From Rhabdobacter roseus (GTDB lineage: Bacteria > Bacteroidota > Bacteroidia > Cytophagales > Spirosomataceae), in NCBI RefSeq assembly GCF_014202275.1, contig NZ_JACHGF010000009.1, positions 62,001-126,000 of the forward strand: DNA of 64,000 nt, read 5' to 3'. Below the pieces are notes generated by a model, which saw nothing but the letters and a program-made list of their open reading frames with translations, searched no databases and was not told the origin of the DNA. The position numbers and the translations under genes are program-made. Shown here piece after piece: positions 18,381 through 27,248 of this stretch (positions are counted from its first letter, which is position 1; the number at the start of each line of letters is the position of its first letter).

Positions 18381-21350
18381 ATGACCCGTTTCAACCGTTT
18401 CAACAACCTCTCCGGTTGGATTGTATTCGCGATTGCACTACTAACGTACACCCTTACCATCGAGCCGACGGCCAGTTTCTGGGACTGCGGCGAATTCATT
18501 GCCTGCGCCTTCAAGCTCCAGGTACCTCACCCACCCGGCGCGCCGTTCTTTCTGCTCGTGGGTCGGCTTTTTTCGCTGCTGTCCTTCGGTGACCTTACGC
18601 AGGTAGCGTTCTGGGTCAACATGGTGTCGGTACTGAGCAGTGCGTTCACCATCCTGTTTCTTTTCTGGACCATCACACTGCTGGGCCGGAAAATCATCAA
18701 CAAGCCCGACGCCGACCTCAGCACGTCCGACCTGATTCTGCTCATGGGAGCTGGGGCCGTAGGAGCTTTGGCATACACCTGGTCCGACTCGTTCTGGTTT
18801 TCGGCCGTGGAAGCCGAGGTATACGGCATGTCGTCGTTCTTTACGGCCATTGTCATCTGGGCGGTATTCAAGTGGGAACGCATCACCAACGAAGCCGACG
18901 AAAACCGCTGGCTCATCCTGATCGCCTACCTGGTGGGGCTTTCCATCGGCGTTCACTTGCTCAACCTCGTCACCATTCCGGCCCTGGCGTTGGTATACTA
19001 TTTCAAAAAGTACCCCAATCCCAGCCTCTTCGGCGGCATTTTGTCGTTTGGCGCGGGCTTGGTTGTGCTGGCTATCATCAACTCCGGCATCATCCCCGGC
19101 TTGCCGAGTGTTGCCGGTAAGTTTGAGATTTTCTTCGTCAATTCGCTGGGCCTTCCCTACAAGTCGGGCGTGACGTTCTTCATCATACTGTTCCTGGGAG
19201 CCCTGGTGTGGGGGATTCGCTATTCGCACCAAAAACAAAAAACGGTGCTGAACGTAGCGCTGCTGTCGCTGGCCTTTGTGCTGGTAGGCTACGCCTGCTA
19301 CCTGATGGTACTTGTACGGGCCAACTACAACCCGCCCATCAACGAAAACGACCCCAACGACGTGCTGAGCTTCGTATCGTACCTCAAGCGCGAGCAGTAC
19401 GGCAGCCGTCCGTTGCTGTACGGCCCTACCTTTGTGTCGCGTCCCGTTAGCCAGAAGCGCGGAGCCGCCATGTACCGCAAACAAAACGGCAAGTACGAGA
19501 TCTACGACTACCGCCCCGAGTACGAATACGAGCCCAACGCCAACATTCTGCTGCCGCGGATGTACAGTACCCAGCAAAACCACGTGCAGCTCTACCGCCA
19601 GATGACCGGCCTGGTAGAAGGCCAGAAACCCACCATGGCCCAAAACCTGGGCTTTATGTTCTCGTACCAGATCGGCCACATGTACTGGCGCTACTTCCTC
19701 TGGAACTTCGTGGGGCGCGAAAGCGACGAAGAGGGCGCGGGCAACCTCCTGCCGTGGAGTGCCAGCAAAGACTACCCCTCCAAGATTGCCATTAACAAAG
19801 CCCATAATAATTTTTACATGCTGCCCTTCATCCTGGGTCTGCTCGGGATCGTGGCCCAGTACTTCCGCCGCCGCCGCGACCTCCTCATCCTGGGGCTGCT
19901 GTTTTTCCTGACGGGCATTGCGCTGGTCATCTACCTCAACTCACCGCCTACCGAGCCCCGCGAGCGTGACTACATCTACGTTGGGTCGTTTTACATCTTC
20001 TGCATGTGGATCGGCTTTGGGGTACTTTCCATCGCCGACGGTCTCGGTCGCTTCGTGAAAAATGGTACCGCCCGCGCCGGACTGGCCACGGCCCTGGCCC
20101 TCGTAGTACCCATTCTGATGGGTGCCAAAGGCTGGGATAACCACGACCGCAGCAACCGCTACCATTCGGTAGACTTTGCCAAAAACCTGCTCAATTCCTG
20201 CGCCCCCAACGCCATTATTTTCACGGGCGGCGACAACGATACCTTCCCCCTCTGGTATGTCCAAGAGGTAGAGGGCTTCCGTACCGACGTCCGGGTGTGT
20301 AACCTGAGCCTGCTCGGTACCGACTGGTACATCAGCCAGATGAAGCGCCAGACCTACGAGTCGGAGCCGCTGCCCATTTCGCTGGAAAAAGAAAACTACA
20401 TCTTCGGCAAAAACGACATCGTGCCTTTCTACGAGATTCCGGGCGTGCGCAACGGCATCAACCTGAAAGAGTACCTAGCGCTGGTGAAGCAGGAGAATCG
20501 GGCCATTCAGGTACCCCTCACGAGCGGCGATATGACCTCCATCCTGCCGTCGTCGGTCCTGTTCCTGCCCGTAGATGTGGAAGCCGTGCGGAGCATGAAT
20601 ATCCTCAAGCCCGACCTGGTGCCTTTCCTGCGCGACTCCATCAGCTGGACCATCGGCAAGAACGATCTCTTCAAGTCGGATCTGATCATGCTGGACCTGA
20701 TCGCGACCAACGACTGGAAACGCCCGATCTACTTCTCGTCAACGCTCGTGGCCTCCAACTACCTCAGCCTGAAGGAGTACATGCAACTCGAAGGCTACGC
20801 CTACCGCCTGCTGCCCGTACGGGTACCTAACGCCACCGACGGCTACGTGAACACGGACATCATGTATGACAACCTCATGAACAAGATGTTCTGGCGGGAG
20901 CTCGACAACCCCAACGTCTACTACGACAACACCTACCTGGGCTCGCCGGTGTTTACGGCCCGCATTGCGTTCATGCGGCTCGTAGGCCAGCTCATTGCCG
21001 AGGGCAAAACCGAAGAAGCCAAGAAAGCGCTCCAGAAAAGTCTGGCCACCATGCCCGACAAGAGCATCCCGTACGACCAGATCTCGGCCAACTTCATCCG
21101 GCCGCTCTTTGAGCTCGGCGAAAACAAGCAGGCCCTGCAGATTGCCGAAACCATGGCCAAGCGCGCCGACGAAAACCTGACGTTCTTCCGCCAGACGGGC
21201 ATCGGCAACCAGCGCGATACCAACACCGACCTGTACATCCTGCAAACCATCGTGATGGCCTGCCGGGACTCCAACCAGACGGAGGCGACCACCAAGTTCG
21301 ACGCCATTTTCCAGAAGCACATCGCGGGCTTCAACGTCATGGGGCAGTAG
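18381..21350 (+). CDS. DUF2723 multi-spanning membrane protein (glycosyltransferase-like)
   Basis: This 989-residue protein has about 12 membrane helices in its N-terminal 580 residues, then a soluble C-terminal region. The N-terminal motif TASFWDCGEFIACAFKLQVPHPPGAPFF is characteristic of DUF2723 (visible as WDCGEFI and HPPGAPF). The fold is related to GT-C protein mannosyltransferases. The later GGDNDTFPLWYVQEV segment is also conserved in Bacteroidota members. It probably moves a sugar from a lipid carrier at the membrane, perhaps in protein O-glycosylation; this is inference. The C-terminal tail has TPR-like helices (EEAKKALQKSLATMP). Confidence 0.9.
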   Translation: MTRFNRFNNLSGWIVFAIALLTYTLTIEPTASFWDCGEFIACAFKLQVPHPPGAPFFLLVGRLFSLLSFGDLTQVAFWVNMVSVLSSAFTILFLFWTITLLGRKIINKPDADLSTSDLILLMGAGAVGALAYTWSDSFWFSAVEAEVYGMSSFFTAIVIWAVFKWERITNEADENRWLILIAYLVGLSIGVHLLNLVTIPALALVYYFKKYPNPSLFGGILSFGAGLVVLAIINSGIIPGLPSVAGKFEIFFVNSLGLPYKSGVTFFIILFLGALVWGIRYSHQKQKTVLNVALLSLAFVLVGYACYLMVLVRANYNPPINENDPNDVLSFVSYLKREQYGSRPLLYGPTFVSRPVSQKRGAAMYRKQNGKYEIYDYRPEYEYEPNANILLPRMYSTQQNHVQLYRQMTGLVEGQKPTMAQNLGFMFSYQIGHMYWRYFLWNFVGRESDEEGAGNLLPWSASKDYPSKIAINKAHNNFYMLPFILGLLGIVAQYFRRRRDLLILGLLFFLTGIALVIYLNSPPTEPRERDYIYVGSFYIFCMWIGFGVLSIADGLGRFVKNGTARAGLATALALVVPILMGAKGWDNHDRSNRYHSVDFAKNLLNSCAPNAIIFTGGDNDTFPLWYVQEVEGFRTDVRVCNLSLLGTDWYISQMKRQTYESEPLPISLEKENYIFGKNDIVPFYEIPGVRNGINLKEYLALVKQENRAIQVPLTSGDMTSILPSSVLFLPVDVEAVRSMNILKPDLVPFLRDSISWTIGKNDLFKSDLIMLDLIATNDWKRPIYFSSTLVASNYLSLKEYMQLEGYAYRLLPVRVPNATDGYVNTDIMYDNLMNKMFWRELDNPNVYYDNTYLGSPVFTARIAFMRLVGQLIAEGKTEEAKKALQKSLATMPDKSIPYDQISANFIRPLFELGENKQALQIAETMAKRADENLTFFRQTGIGNQRDTNTDLYILQTIVMACRDSNQTEATTKFDAIFQKHIAGFNVMGQ

Positions 21351-21375
21351 GTACCTAAAGTACCCCTCACCAAAC

Positions 21376-21416
21376 AAAAAAGCCGGAACCGCCCCAGGGG
21401 TAGTTCCGGCTTTTTT
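21376..21416 (+). terminator. Rho-independent terminator after the DUF2723 gene
   Basis: GCCGGAAC / GTTCCGGC, flanked by A6 and T6, forms a strong stem-loop that works on both strands. Confidence 0.9.
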
Positions 21417-21503
21417 CGTACTTTTAAAAGTTCCCAACTCAGCAGGGCAAGACAGGCACGGGCCGTTGAATGGAATTTTCTTTTCTTCTTGAAAAAGAGA
21501 AGG

Positions 21504-21693
21504 CCTGGAAGCTACGCTTTTGGTGGGAGAATGGAATATTTGGTGAGAGTGTGTAGGTACTTTGGCTTATAGGCTTTACGCTGCTATAAGTTATGTAAGC
21601 ATCAAAATCAATTGTAGTCGTTTGTAAACGTTTGCAAATGGTTCGGCTATAGCGGATATACACGAAACTAGGTTCGTTTATACAAATGTTATG
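21504..21693 (+). repeat. leader repeat of AT-rich island, copy 2
   Basis: This plus-strand copy of the 2521-2715 repeat runs from CCTGGAAGCTACGCTTTTG to ATGTTATG. It shares the palindrome CGTTTGTAAACG, TGCAAATGGTTCGGCTA and ATACACGAAACTAGGT. It ends about 25 bp before the ATPase gene. In both copies the next genes run away from the leader. Confidence 0.75.
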
Positions 21694-21718
21694 TAGCATT
21701 AATAAATTACAAATCTAA

Positions 21719-23335
21719 ATGAAAATAAAACTACCAACTAAAAAAGGGATTCCAAATACAAACCCTGAAATAGATTTCGAACAATTAGTTATAATAGGAG
21801 CAAATGGTTCAGGTAAAACTAGATTTGGAGCAAAGATTGAAGAAGATAATCATTTAAAAACACATAGAATCTCTGCACAAAAATCCTTATCAATCCCAAA
21901 GTTGGTTAGGCCTACATCCTTAGAAGTTGCTAGAAATGAGTTTTTTATTGGCTCCAATCATCCTCAGCAGAATGTAAATGAAGCTTTGAGTTACAAAAAA
22001 AGTAACCGTTGGGGAGATAATTTTAATACACACTTATTAAATGATTATGAAAAGTTATTAGTCTTGCTGCATACAGAAGAATATGAAACTCTTTCAGACT
22101 CTAAAGAAAAGAACATCCTTTCTCCGATAACAAAAATAGATACTGTAAAATCAATTTGGGAGAAAGTGCTTCCACACCGAAAATTAAAAATAAAATCTGG
22201 TGTTATAGAAACTTACCCGACTGGTCAAGAGGATAATAAATATAATGCTTCGGAGATGAGCGATGGAGAAAGAGTTATCTTTTACTTAATAGGTGAAGTA
22301 ATTTGTTCTCCTGAAAAATCAATGATAATCATTGATGAGCCCGAGATGCATATTCATAAATCACTAGTTAAAACCTTATTTGACCTAATAGAAATAGAAA
22401 GGCCTGACTGTTCATTTATTTATCTGACACATGATATAGACTTTGCATTTACAAGGCAAAATGCGGCTAAAATTTGGGCGAAAGCTTATGAAGGAAATAG
22501 TATTTGGGATTATGAGATTCTAGAAGGTGATATGCCTATTCCTGAACAACTTTATTTAGAAGTTTTAGGAAGTCGAAAACCTGTAATTTTTCTAGAAGGG
22601 GACAATAGCAGCATTGACTATGAAATATATGAGCATGTCTTTCCAACTTATACACTTAAACCATTAGGTAGTTGTGAAAAGGTTATTCAATCTGTAAAGT
22701 CATTTAATGAGCAAAAGGGGTTCCATCATATTGATTCATTTGGGATTATCGACCGAGACAGGCGTCAAGTTGATGATATAGTTAAATTGAATTCAAAAGG
22801 AGTTTGGGTATTAGATGTAGCTGAAGCTGAGAATTTACTCCTAATCGAGGATATAGTTAAAGCAGTGGCAAGCCATATGGGCAGAGATGCAAATGATGTT
22901 TTCGACCAAGTTAAAAGAAATTTGATTTCATTCTTTTCTGACCAAATGGAAGCTCAAATTTTATTGCATTTTAAAGAGTCTTTAAGAAAGAAGTTTCTAT
23001 CACTGACTAATTTTACTAAAAAAAATTTAGATGATGTTTTACCAGAATTAAATACAATGTATCAATCTATTGACAAGCAAAACTTATTTGAAAACATAAA
23101 GCTAGATTTTGAGAAAGCGGCATCAACACAAAACTATGATTCCATATTACAGTTATTTAATCTTAAAAATGCTTTAATTCCTGCCTCAAAAGTTTGTGAT
23201 TTGACTGGTATTAGAAATAAGGAAGAATATAAAAGATTAGTAATAACTATTTTAAAAAGAAAAGACATAGTTAGTGAGCAAATAAGCAAAGGGATTGACT
23301 TGAAAATTATAAAAACGCTACATAACAATAGCTAA
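21719..23335 (+). CDS. AAA ATPase fused to a TOPRIM/DUF4435 domain, candidate anti-phage protein
   Basis: Residues 1-285 form an ABC/AAA_15-type ATPase: Walker A GANGSGKT (27-34), signature-like MSDGER (180-185), Walker B IIIDEPEMHIH (Asp206, Glu207) and a switch histidine (LTHD, His238). Residues 286-400 look like a DUF4435 TOPRIM domain, with FLEGD (Glu293), IIDRDRR (Asp345, Asp347) and DVAEAENLL. The same two domains are split between AriA and AriB in PARIS, and are related to OLD nucleases. Fused forms are known. A defence role is inferred. The gene is AT-rich, carries no GTAC motif, and its stop lies inside an attC-like repeat. Confidence 0.85.
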   Translation: MKIKLPTKKGIPNTNPEIDFEQLVIIGANGSGKTRFGAKIEEDNHLKTHRISAQKSLSIPKLVRPTSLEVARNEFFIGSNHPQQNVNEALSYKKSNRWGDNFNTHLLNDYEKLLVLLHTEEYETLSDSKEKNILSPITKIDTVKSIWEKVLPHRKLKIKSGVIETYPTGQEDNKYNASEMSDGERVIFYLIGEVICSPEKSMIIIDEPEMHIHKSLVKTLFDLIEIERPDCSFIYLTHDIDFAFTRQNAAKIWAKAYEGNSIWDYEILEGDMPIPEQLYLEVLGSRKPVIFLEGDNSSIDYEIYEHVFPTYTLKPLGSCEKVIQSVKSFNEQKGFHHIDSFGIIDRDRRQVDDIVKLNSKGVWVLDVAEAENLLLIEDIVKAVASHMGRDANDVFDQVKRNLISFFSDQMEAQILLHFKESLRKKFLSLTNFTKKNLDDVLPELNTMYQSIDKQNLFENIKLDFEKAASTQNYDSILQLFNLKNALIPASKVCDLTGIRNKEEYKRLVITILKRKDIVSEQISKGIDLKIIKTLHNNS

Positions 23336-23370
23336 AAATCATTAAAACGCTTTTTAGCCCAACCGTTATG
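23321..23370. repeat. compact attC-like repeat at cassette junction
   Basis: CATAAC (23321-23326) and GTTATG (23365-23370) are perfect inverted ends. Inside, GCTAAAAA (23331-23338) pairs with TTTTTAGC (23351-23358). The stop codon of the ATPase gene lies in the left stem. The right half (CTTTTTAGCC..AACCGTTATG..CAGTTTAA..AATCGACAA) recurs at 24300-24355. Confidence 0.6.
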
Positions 23371-23395
23371 GGGCAGTTTAAAATCGACAACGACA

Positions 23396-24184
23396 ATGAG
23401 AAAACCATTTAAAATAGGACAGAAAGAATACAAATTCAAAAAAGATGCAATTACGCATTATCGAACTATTTTAAATTCTTACGACTTTGGACAATCACTA
23501 AATGCTTCCGATTATGACGACCTTATTGACTTATTGGATTATGACTATTTTAATTATTTAGCTGAACTTGAAACGGCTGATGAAAATAGTGAAGAAGAAG
23601 AAATAAGTAATGAAGATGAAAGTGAAGTAGGTAATGAAAACAATGAAGCGGAAATATCAATTGAAGATATAAAAATCGCAAGAGTTCAGTTTAATACTAA
23701 ATGTTTTGAAATTTTTTACAGCGACAAAACAAGTGTATATATTTCATACCTGATGATAATAAATAACACTAAATACACTCCTGAAAAATTATTTTATGTA
23801 GCTTGTAGAAACTCTATTCACGATGATATTAAAACAGTAAAACAAGAGTATTTTGACAAAAATTCAGTGAAAGGGCAAGTTAAATGTCAAGAAACTGGAA
23901 TACTATCAAAATGGACTGAATTAGCCGTTGACCACAGACAGCCAAACACATTTTCGGTTATAGTTGACAGGTTTAAAGAAGTAAATAGAGTTGAATTGAA
24001 TTTGATTAAATATATTTCAAACGACCAAAATCATATAATTTTTAAAGACGATACTTGGACAGGACAATTTAGAAAGTATCATATGGAAAAGGCAAGTTTG
24101 AGAATTGTTCGAACAGAATGTAATTCAAGTAGAACTGGTTTAGCGAGACTTAAACGAACATCAAAAGACTTAATAATCAAATGA
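23396..24184 (+). CDS. DUF3223-like protein, possible HNH-type nuclease
   Basis: This 262-residue AT-rich gene has a DCL/DUF3223-like N-terminus (FKIGQKEYKFKKDAITHYR), then an acidic linker (SEEEEISNEDESE, about 65-95). The C-terminal part has VKCQETG, ELAVDHRQPNTFSV and later RTECNSSR. The Cys, Asp-His and Asn spacing resembles a degenerate HNH fold, so nuclease activity is possible but not shown. It is a cassette between two attC-like repeats. It is not coupled to the ATPase upstream: about 60 bp of repeat separate them. Confidence 0.7.
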   Translation: MRKPFKIGQKEYKFKKDAITHYRTILNSYDFGQSLNASDYDDLIDLLDYDYFNYLAELETADENSEEEEISNEDESEVGNENNEAEISIEDIKIARVQFNTKCFEIFYSDKTSVYISYLMIINNTKYTPEKLFYVACRNSIHDDIKTVKQEYFDKNSVKGQVKCQETGILSKWTELAVDHRQPNTFSVIVDRFKEVNRVELNLIKYISNDQNHIIFKDDTWTGQFRKYHMEKASLRIVRTECNSSRTGLARLKRTSKDLIIK

Positions 24185-24195
24185 AAAACCGACCC

Positions 24196-24325
24196 CATAA
24201 CAGGCGTTTGGCAAAAAAGCGGGTTCAGTGCTTAAATGAAGTTTTGTACTTCGTTTCTAGTCCAGTACTGAAAGAAAGTTTAGTACTTCGAAATCCGCTT
24301 CTTAGCCAAGCCCCGAACCGTTATG
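24196..24325. repeat. attC-like inverted repeat, long form
   Basis: The ends are CATAAC (24196-24201) and GTTATG (24320-24325). GGCGTTTGGC and AAGCGG near the left end face CCGCTTCTTAGCCAAG near the right end. The roughly 130-bp span has a loop holding several GTAC/AGTACT motifs. It separates the DUF3223-like and PAP2-like genes. The frame at 24181-24462 runs through it and is not a gene. Confidence 0.6.
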
Positions 24326-24361
24326 CGATCAGCTTAATGAGAATCGACAAATTCCAAAAAA

Positions 24362-24937
24362 ATGAATTTAAAATTAGCAAAAATACTATCTACAATTGGC
24401 CATCCACTTTTGACAATCCCTACTTCTATAATAATTGCACTTTTCAATTACGAAGACTTTGATAATGCCGCCATAGTTTCTATTTTGGTAATGGTTTGTG
24501 TGATTCTTCCCCTCTCAATAAAAATGTATAAAGGCTCAAAAAGAGGCACTTACACCAACTTTGATATTTCTGATAAAGCCCAACGACAATCTTGGTACAT
24601 ATTTGTCTTGTTTTTGCTATTAATTATTACTGTGATCTTTTTTATCACAAATCAATCACAAGTAGTAAAGTGGAATGCACTCTTTTTCTTTCTTCTTTTA
24701 CTTATCTCAAAGTTTTTAAACTATTATATTAAAAGTTCATTACACGTCTCCTTAAATATTTTCTTAACATTTTTGATTATACCTATTAGTCTAATGCTTG
24801 GGATTATATTTTTATTTTTTATATTCTTTATTTCGTGGTCAAGAATTGTTTTGAAAAGACACACTGAAAAAGAAGTAATTTATGGATGGATAGTTGGACT
24901 GCTTATTGGTTTTTTATCTTTTGCAACCACATTTTGA
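24362..24937 (+). CDS. PAP2-like integral membrane protein, degenerate phosphatase motif
   Basis: This 191-residue protein is very hydrophobic, with about six helices. KSSLHVS stands where the second PAP2 motif (PSGH) is expected, and SWSRIVLKRHTEKEVIYG resembles the third (SRxxxxxHxxxD) with Glu for Asp. The first motif (KxxxxxxRP) is not clear; NFDISDKAQRQ is the nearest. PAP2 enzymes remove phosphate from undecaprenyl or other lipid pyrophosphates. Loss of residues may mean a changed or absent activity. The gene is AT-rich and the last of this island's recognisable cassettes. Confidence 0.65.
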   Translation: MNLKLAKILSTIGHPLLTIPTSIIIALFNYEDFDNAAIVSILVMVCVILPLSIKMYKGSKRGTYTNFDISDKAQRQSWYIFVLFLLLIITVIFFITNQSQVVKWNALFFFLLLLISKFLNYYIKSSLHVSLNIFLTFLIIPISLMLGIIFLFFIFFISWSRIVLKRHTEKEVIYGWIVGLLIGFLSFATTF

Positions 24938-25588
24938 TATTCATAACAATTCTTTAAAAATAAAAATTACACATATACAGTTCCAAAGCAACTTAATGAT
25001 GGAATTATAATTAGCAATCACTCAGTTATTGATAAAGGGCTTTCTTATAAAAATACTGAAGGCATGTTAGGATTATAAATCTATTCAAGACACCTCGTTT
25101 GAAACCCCGAATGGGGCGGTAGTAGTGCATGGTGTCACCCCATTCGGGGTTCTGCCAGTTTTGAATTCCTATTATTTCTATAAACATGGCACCCTTTCAG
25201 GGTTGCTCTTTTTATAAGTAAAACCTGATCCATGAATTGAATTACAAAGACCAAATGGCTACAAAAGGTTTACTCGTGGTCAGAAGAAAGTACCTCGGTA
25301 CTTTGCCAGATCATGCCTGCAAAGGCGTTACATCATTTATGGAGAAAAAGTAAGTACCCTGGCGAATAGCCCACCGCGTGGTCGTATCGACCGTAGAACC
25401 GTATGATTCCGCTGGAATCAGCGGTAGGCCTGGCTCGGCTTTGGGCTATAACGTGGGATTCCTCCGGAATCTTGAAAGACCGACATGAGGTACTTTACCT
25501 GCCATTTCAAGCCTCAATAGCGCTTTTCTGTTGGTACCTATTCTGGCTACTTTGTAGAGAGGTGAGAAATACCACGCTTCTCGCTTGA
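24938..25588. repeat. gene-free stretch with several REP-like palindromes
   Basis: No gene is supported here. The first part (to about 25080) is AT-rich remnant DNA with CATAAC just after the PAP2-like gene. Then come ACCCCGAATGGGG / CCCCATTCGGGGT (25104-25150, 13-bp perfect stem), ACCCT-TTC-AGGGT (25191-25203), GATTCC-GCT-GGAATC (25405-25419) and GATTCC-TCC-GGAATC (25457-25471). Three of these have three-base loops, as REPs moved by RAYT enzymes often do. The frame 25403-25588 is composed of these repeats. Confidence 0.65.
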
Positions 25589-26155
25589 TCAGCCGCCAAC
25601 CGCGTACCGCATCGCCACTACCCCATTCGCAAACCGGCGCTCCTCGATCAGCGTAAGGCTAGCCGGCCAATGGGCCGGAAAAAACCGCTTGCCGCCCCCG
25701 ACCACCACGGGAAAAAGTATCAGCTGCATTTCATCGACCAGCCCGGCCCGCAAAGCCTGCGCCGCGAGCTCCGGACCGGCTACGGCGAGGTCTTGCTCCG
25801 CGCTGGCTTTGAGTAAGCGAACCGCCTCGGGATCAAACGTCCGCTCCAGGCGCGTCCGGGCGCTGGTAGGCGCGGCCAACGTCCGGGAGTAAACGATCTT
25901 TTCGGCGGCTTGCCACTGACGAGCCCACTCCAGCACGAGCTTCGGCTGGTTGGGTACCTGGTGGGCGGTCTCCCAATATACCATCGTTTCGTACATTTTC
26001 CTGCCGTAGAGGTAGGTACTTATCGAAGCCCCCAGCTCATTGACGTAGGTATGTACCTCGTCGTCGTCGGGTGTAGCCCAGCCAAATTGACCGCGTTCAT
26101 CTTCTGTGTAGCCGTCCAGTGACGTGAGCATCAAATAAATCAACTTGGCTGCCAT
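25589..26155 (-). CDS. dihydrofolate reductase family protein (RibD C-terminal domain)
   Basis: This 188-residue protein begins LIYLMLTSLDGYTED, the usual first strand and loop of RibD-C/DHFR-like proteins. YLYGRKMYETMVYWE is the family's conserved helix, and LAVAGPELAAQALRAGLVDE is the NADPH-binding segment. Family members reduce pteridine-like or other small substrates with NADPH, but most are uncharacterised. It has no partner genes nearby. Confidence 0.88.
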   Translation of the reverse strand: MAAKLIYLMLTSLDGYTEDERGQFGWATPDDDEVHTYVNELGASISTYLYGRKMYETMVYWETAHQVPNQPKLVLEWARQWQAAEKIVYSRTLAAPTSARTRLERTFDPEAVRLLKASAEQDLAVAGPELAAQALRAGLVDEMQLILFPVVVGGGKRFFPAHWPASLTLIEERRFANGVVAMRYAVGG

Positions 26156-26294
26156 GTTTCCGCTCGTGTTCTCCTAGATTATCCAAATGTACTTTGATTA
26201 GTACAAAGGTACCTATTGAACAACCGAACCGGATAGGGCAAATCCGGCAGAATGAGGGGGTACTTGCGTCAGGTTGTATTTTAGGCAATTCGGA

Positions 26295-27248
26295 TCAAGG
26301 CTTTTCATGCGCCGTCTTTTCGGTTGAACGCCGGAACAGCTTGCTGCCCAGACCTATCACTTGGGCTATGATCGCCCCCAATACGGTACCGCCTAGCGCT
26401 AGCACCAGCACTTTTACCAGCCAGCCAAGCACCGGTATATCCTCCAGGGAATGCGTCAGCGACTCCAGCGGATGGTGCAAAAAGGGCAGCCCATGCGCAA
26501 TGATCTCCGCCCCTACCCACAGCATGGCCGCAGTACCTATATACCCCAATACGACCAGGAACGTGGGCATCGACTTCACTAGCCCGCGCCCAATCTTCCG
26601 GGTAAGGGGCCTGAATCGCTCCTGCGCCATGTGCACGCCCAGATCATCCGCTTTCACGATCAGAGCCACAAAGCCATATACAGCCAAGGTGATAAAGATG
26701 GCTACCACAACCAGCACCACAATCTGGTTAGCCAACGGGCTTTGGGTTACCGTGGCGTAGGCAATGGCCATGATCTCTGCCGACAGGATAAAGTCGGTTC
26801 GCACCGCACTGCCCACGCGTTCTTTCTCCAGCTCCTGAGGGGTAATGACCTTCAGGTCTTCCGGGGGGCCGTCAGCGGCGACGTGGGCCGACTTGCTAAA
26901 CAGGGAATGTACTTTTTCGTAGCCCTCAAAGCACAGGTAGGCCCCGCCTACCATGAGCAGGTACGGGATAACACCGGGCGCAAAGTACCCCAGCAGCAGG
27001 GCCGCCGGGCCTAAGTAAAGCACCTTGTTGATGAGCGACTTTTTCGCAATCTGATAAATAATGGAGACTTCGCGCTTGGGATCCAGGCCCACCACGTACT
27101 TGGGTGTGACCGCCGTATCATCGATCACGATGCCGGACACCTTACCCGTTGTTTTAGCCACCTGCGTCGGAACATCGTCCAGACTGGCGGCACTGGCTTT
27201 CACCAGGGCGGCCACATCATCCAAAAGGGCGAGAAGACCTGTCGCCAT
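26295..27248 (-). CDS. DUF808 family membrane protein (YedI-like)
   Basis: This 317-residue protein starts MATGLLALLDDVAALVKASAASLDD, the hallmark N-terminus of DUF808, then GIVIDDTAVTPKYVVGL. About six membrane helices follow, including LYLGPAALLLGYFAPG and GGAYLCFEGYEKV. Function is unknown in all members. It appears monocistronic. Confidence 0.9.
   Translation of the reverse strand: MATGLLALLDDVAALVKASAASLDDVPTQVAKTTGKVSGIVIDDTAVTPKYVVGLDPKREVSIIYQIAKKSLINKVLYLGPAALLLGYFAPGVIPYLLMVGGAYLCFEGYEKVHSLFSKSAHVAADGPPEDLKVITPQELEKERVGSAVRTDFILSAEIMAIAYATVTQSPLANQIVVLVVVAIFITLAVYGFVALIVKADDLGVHMAQERFRPLTRKIGRGLVKSMPTFLVVLGYIGTAAMLWVGAEIIAHGLPFLHHPLESLTHSLEDIPVLGWLVKVLVLALGGTVLGAIIAQVIGLGSKLFRRSTEKTAHEKP

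Noticed and set aside
18441-19805. 454-residue minus-strand frame opposite the DUF2723 gene
   Set aside because: Antisense shadow of a conserved membrane protein.
24181-24462. 93-residue frame on the plus strand
   Set aside because: It runs through the attC-like repeat at 24196-24325 and overlaps the next gene; it has no own start context.
25403-25588. 61-residue frame on the plus strand
   Set aside because: Its start is made of REP-like palindromes, and nothing resembles a protein family.
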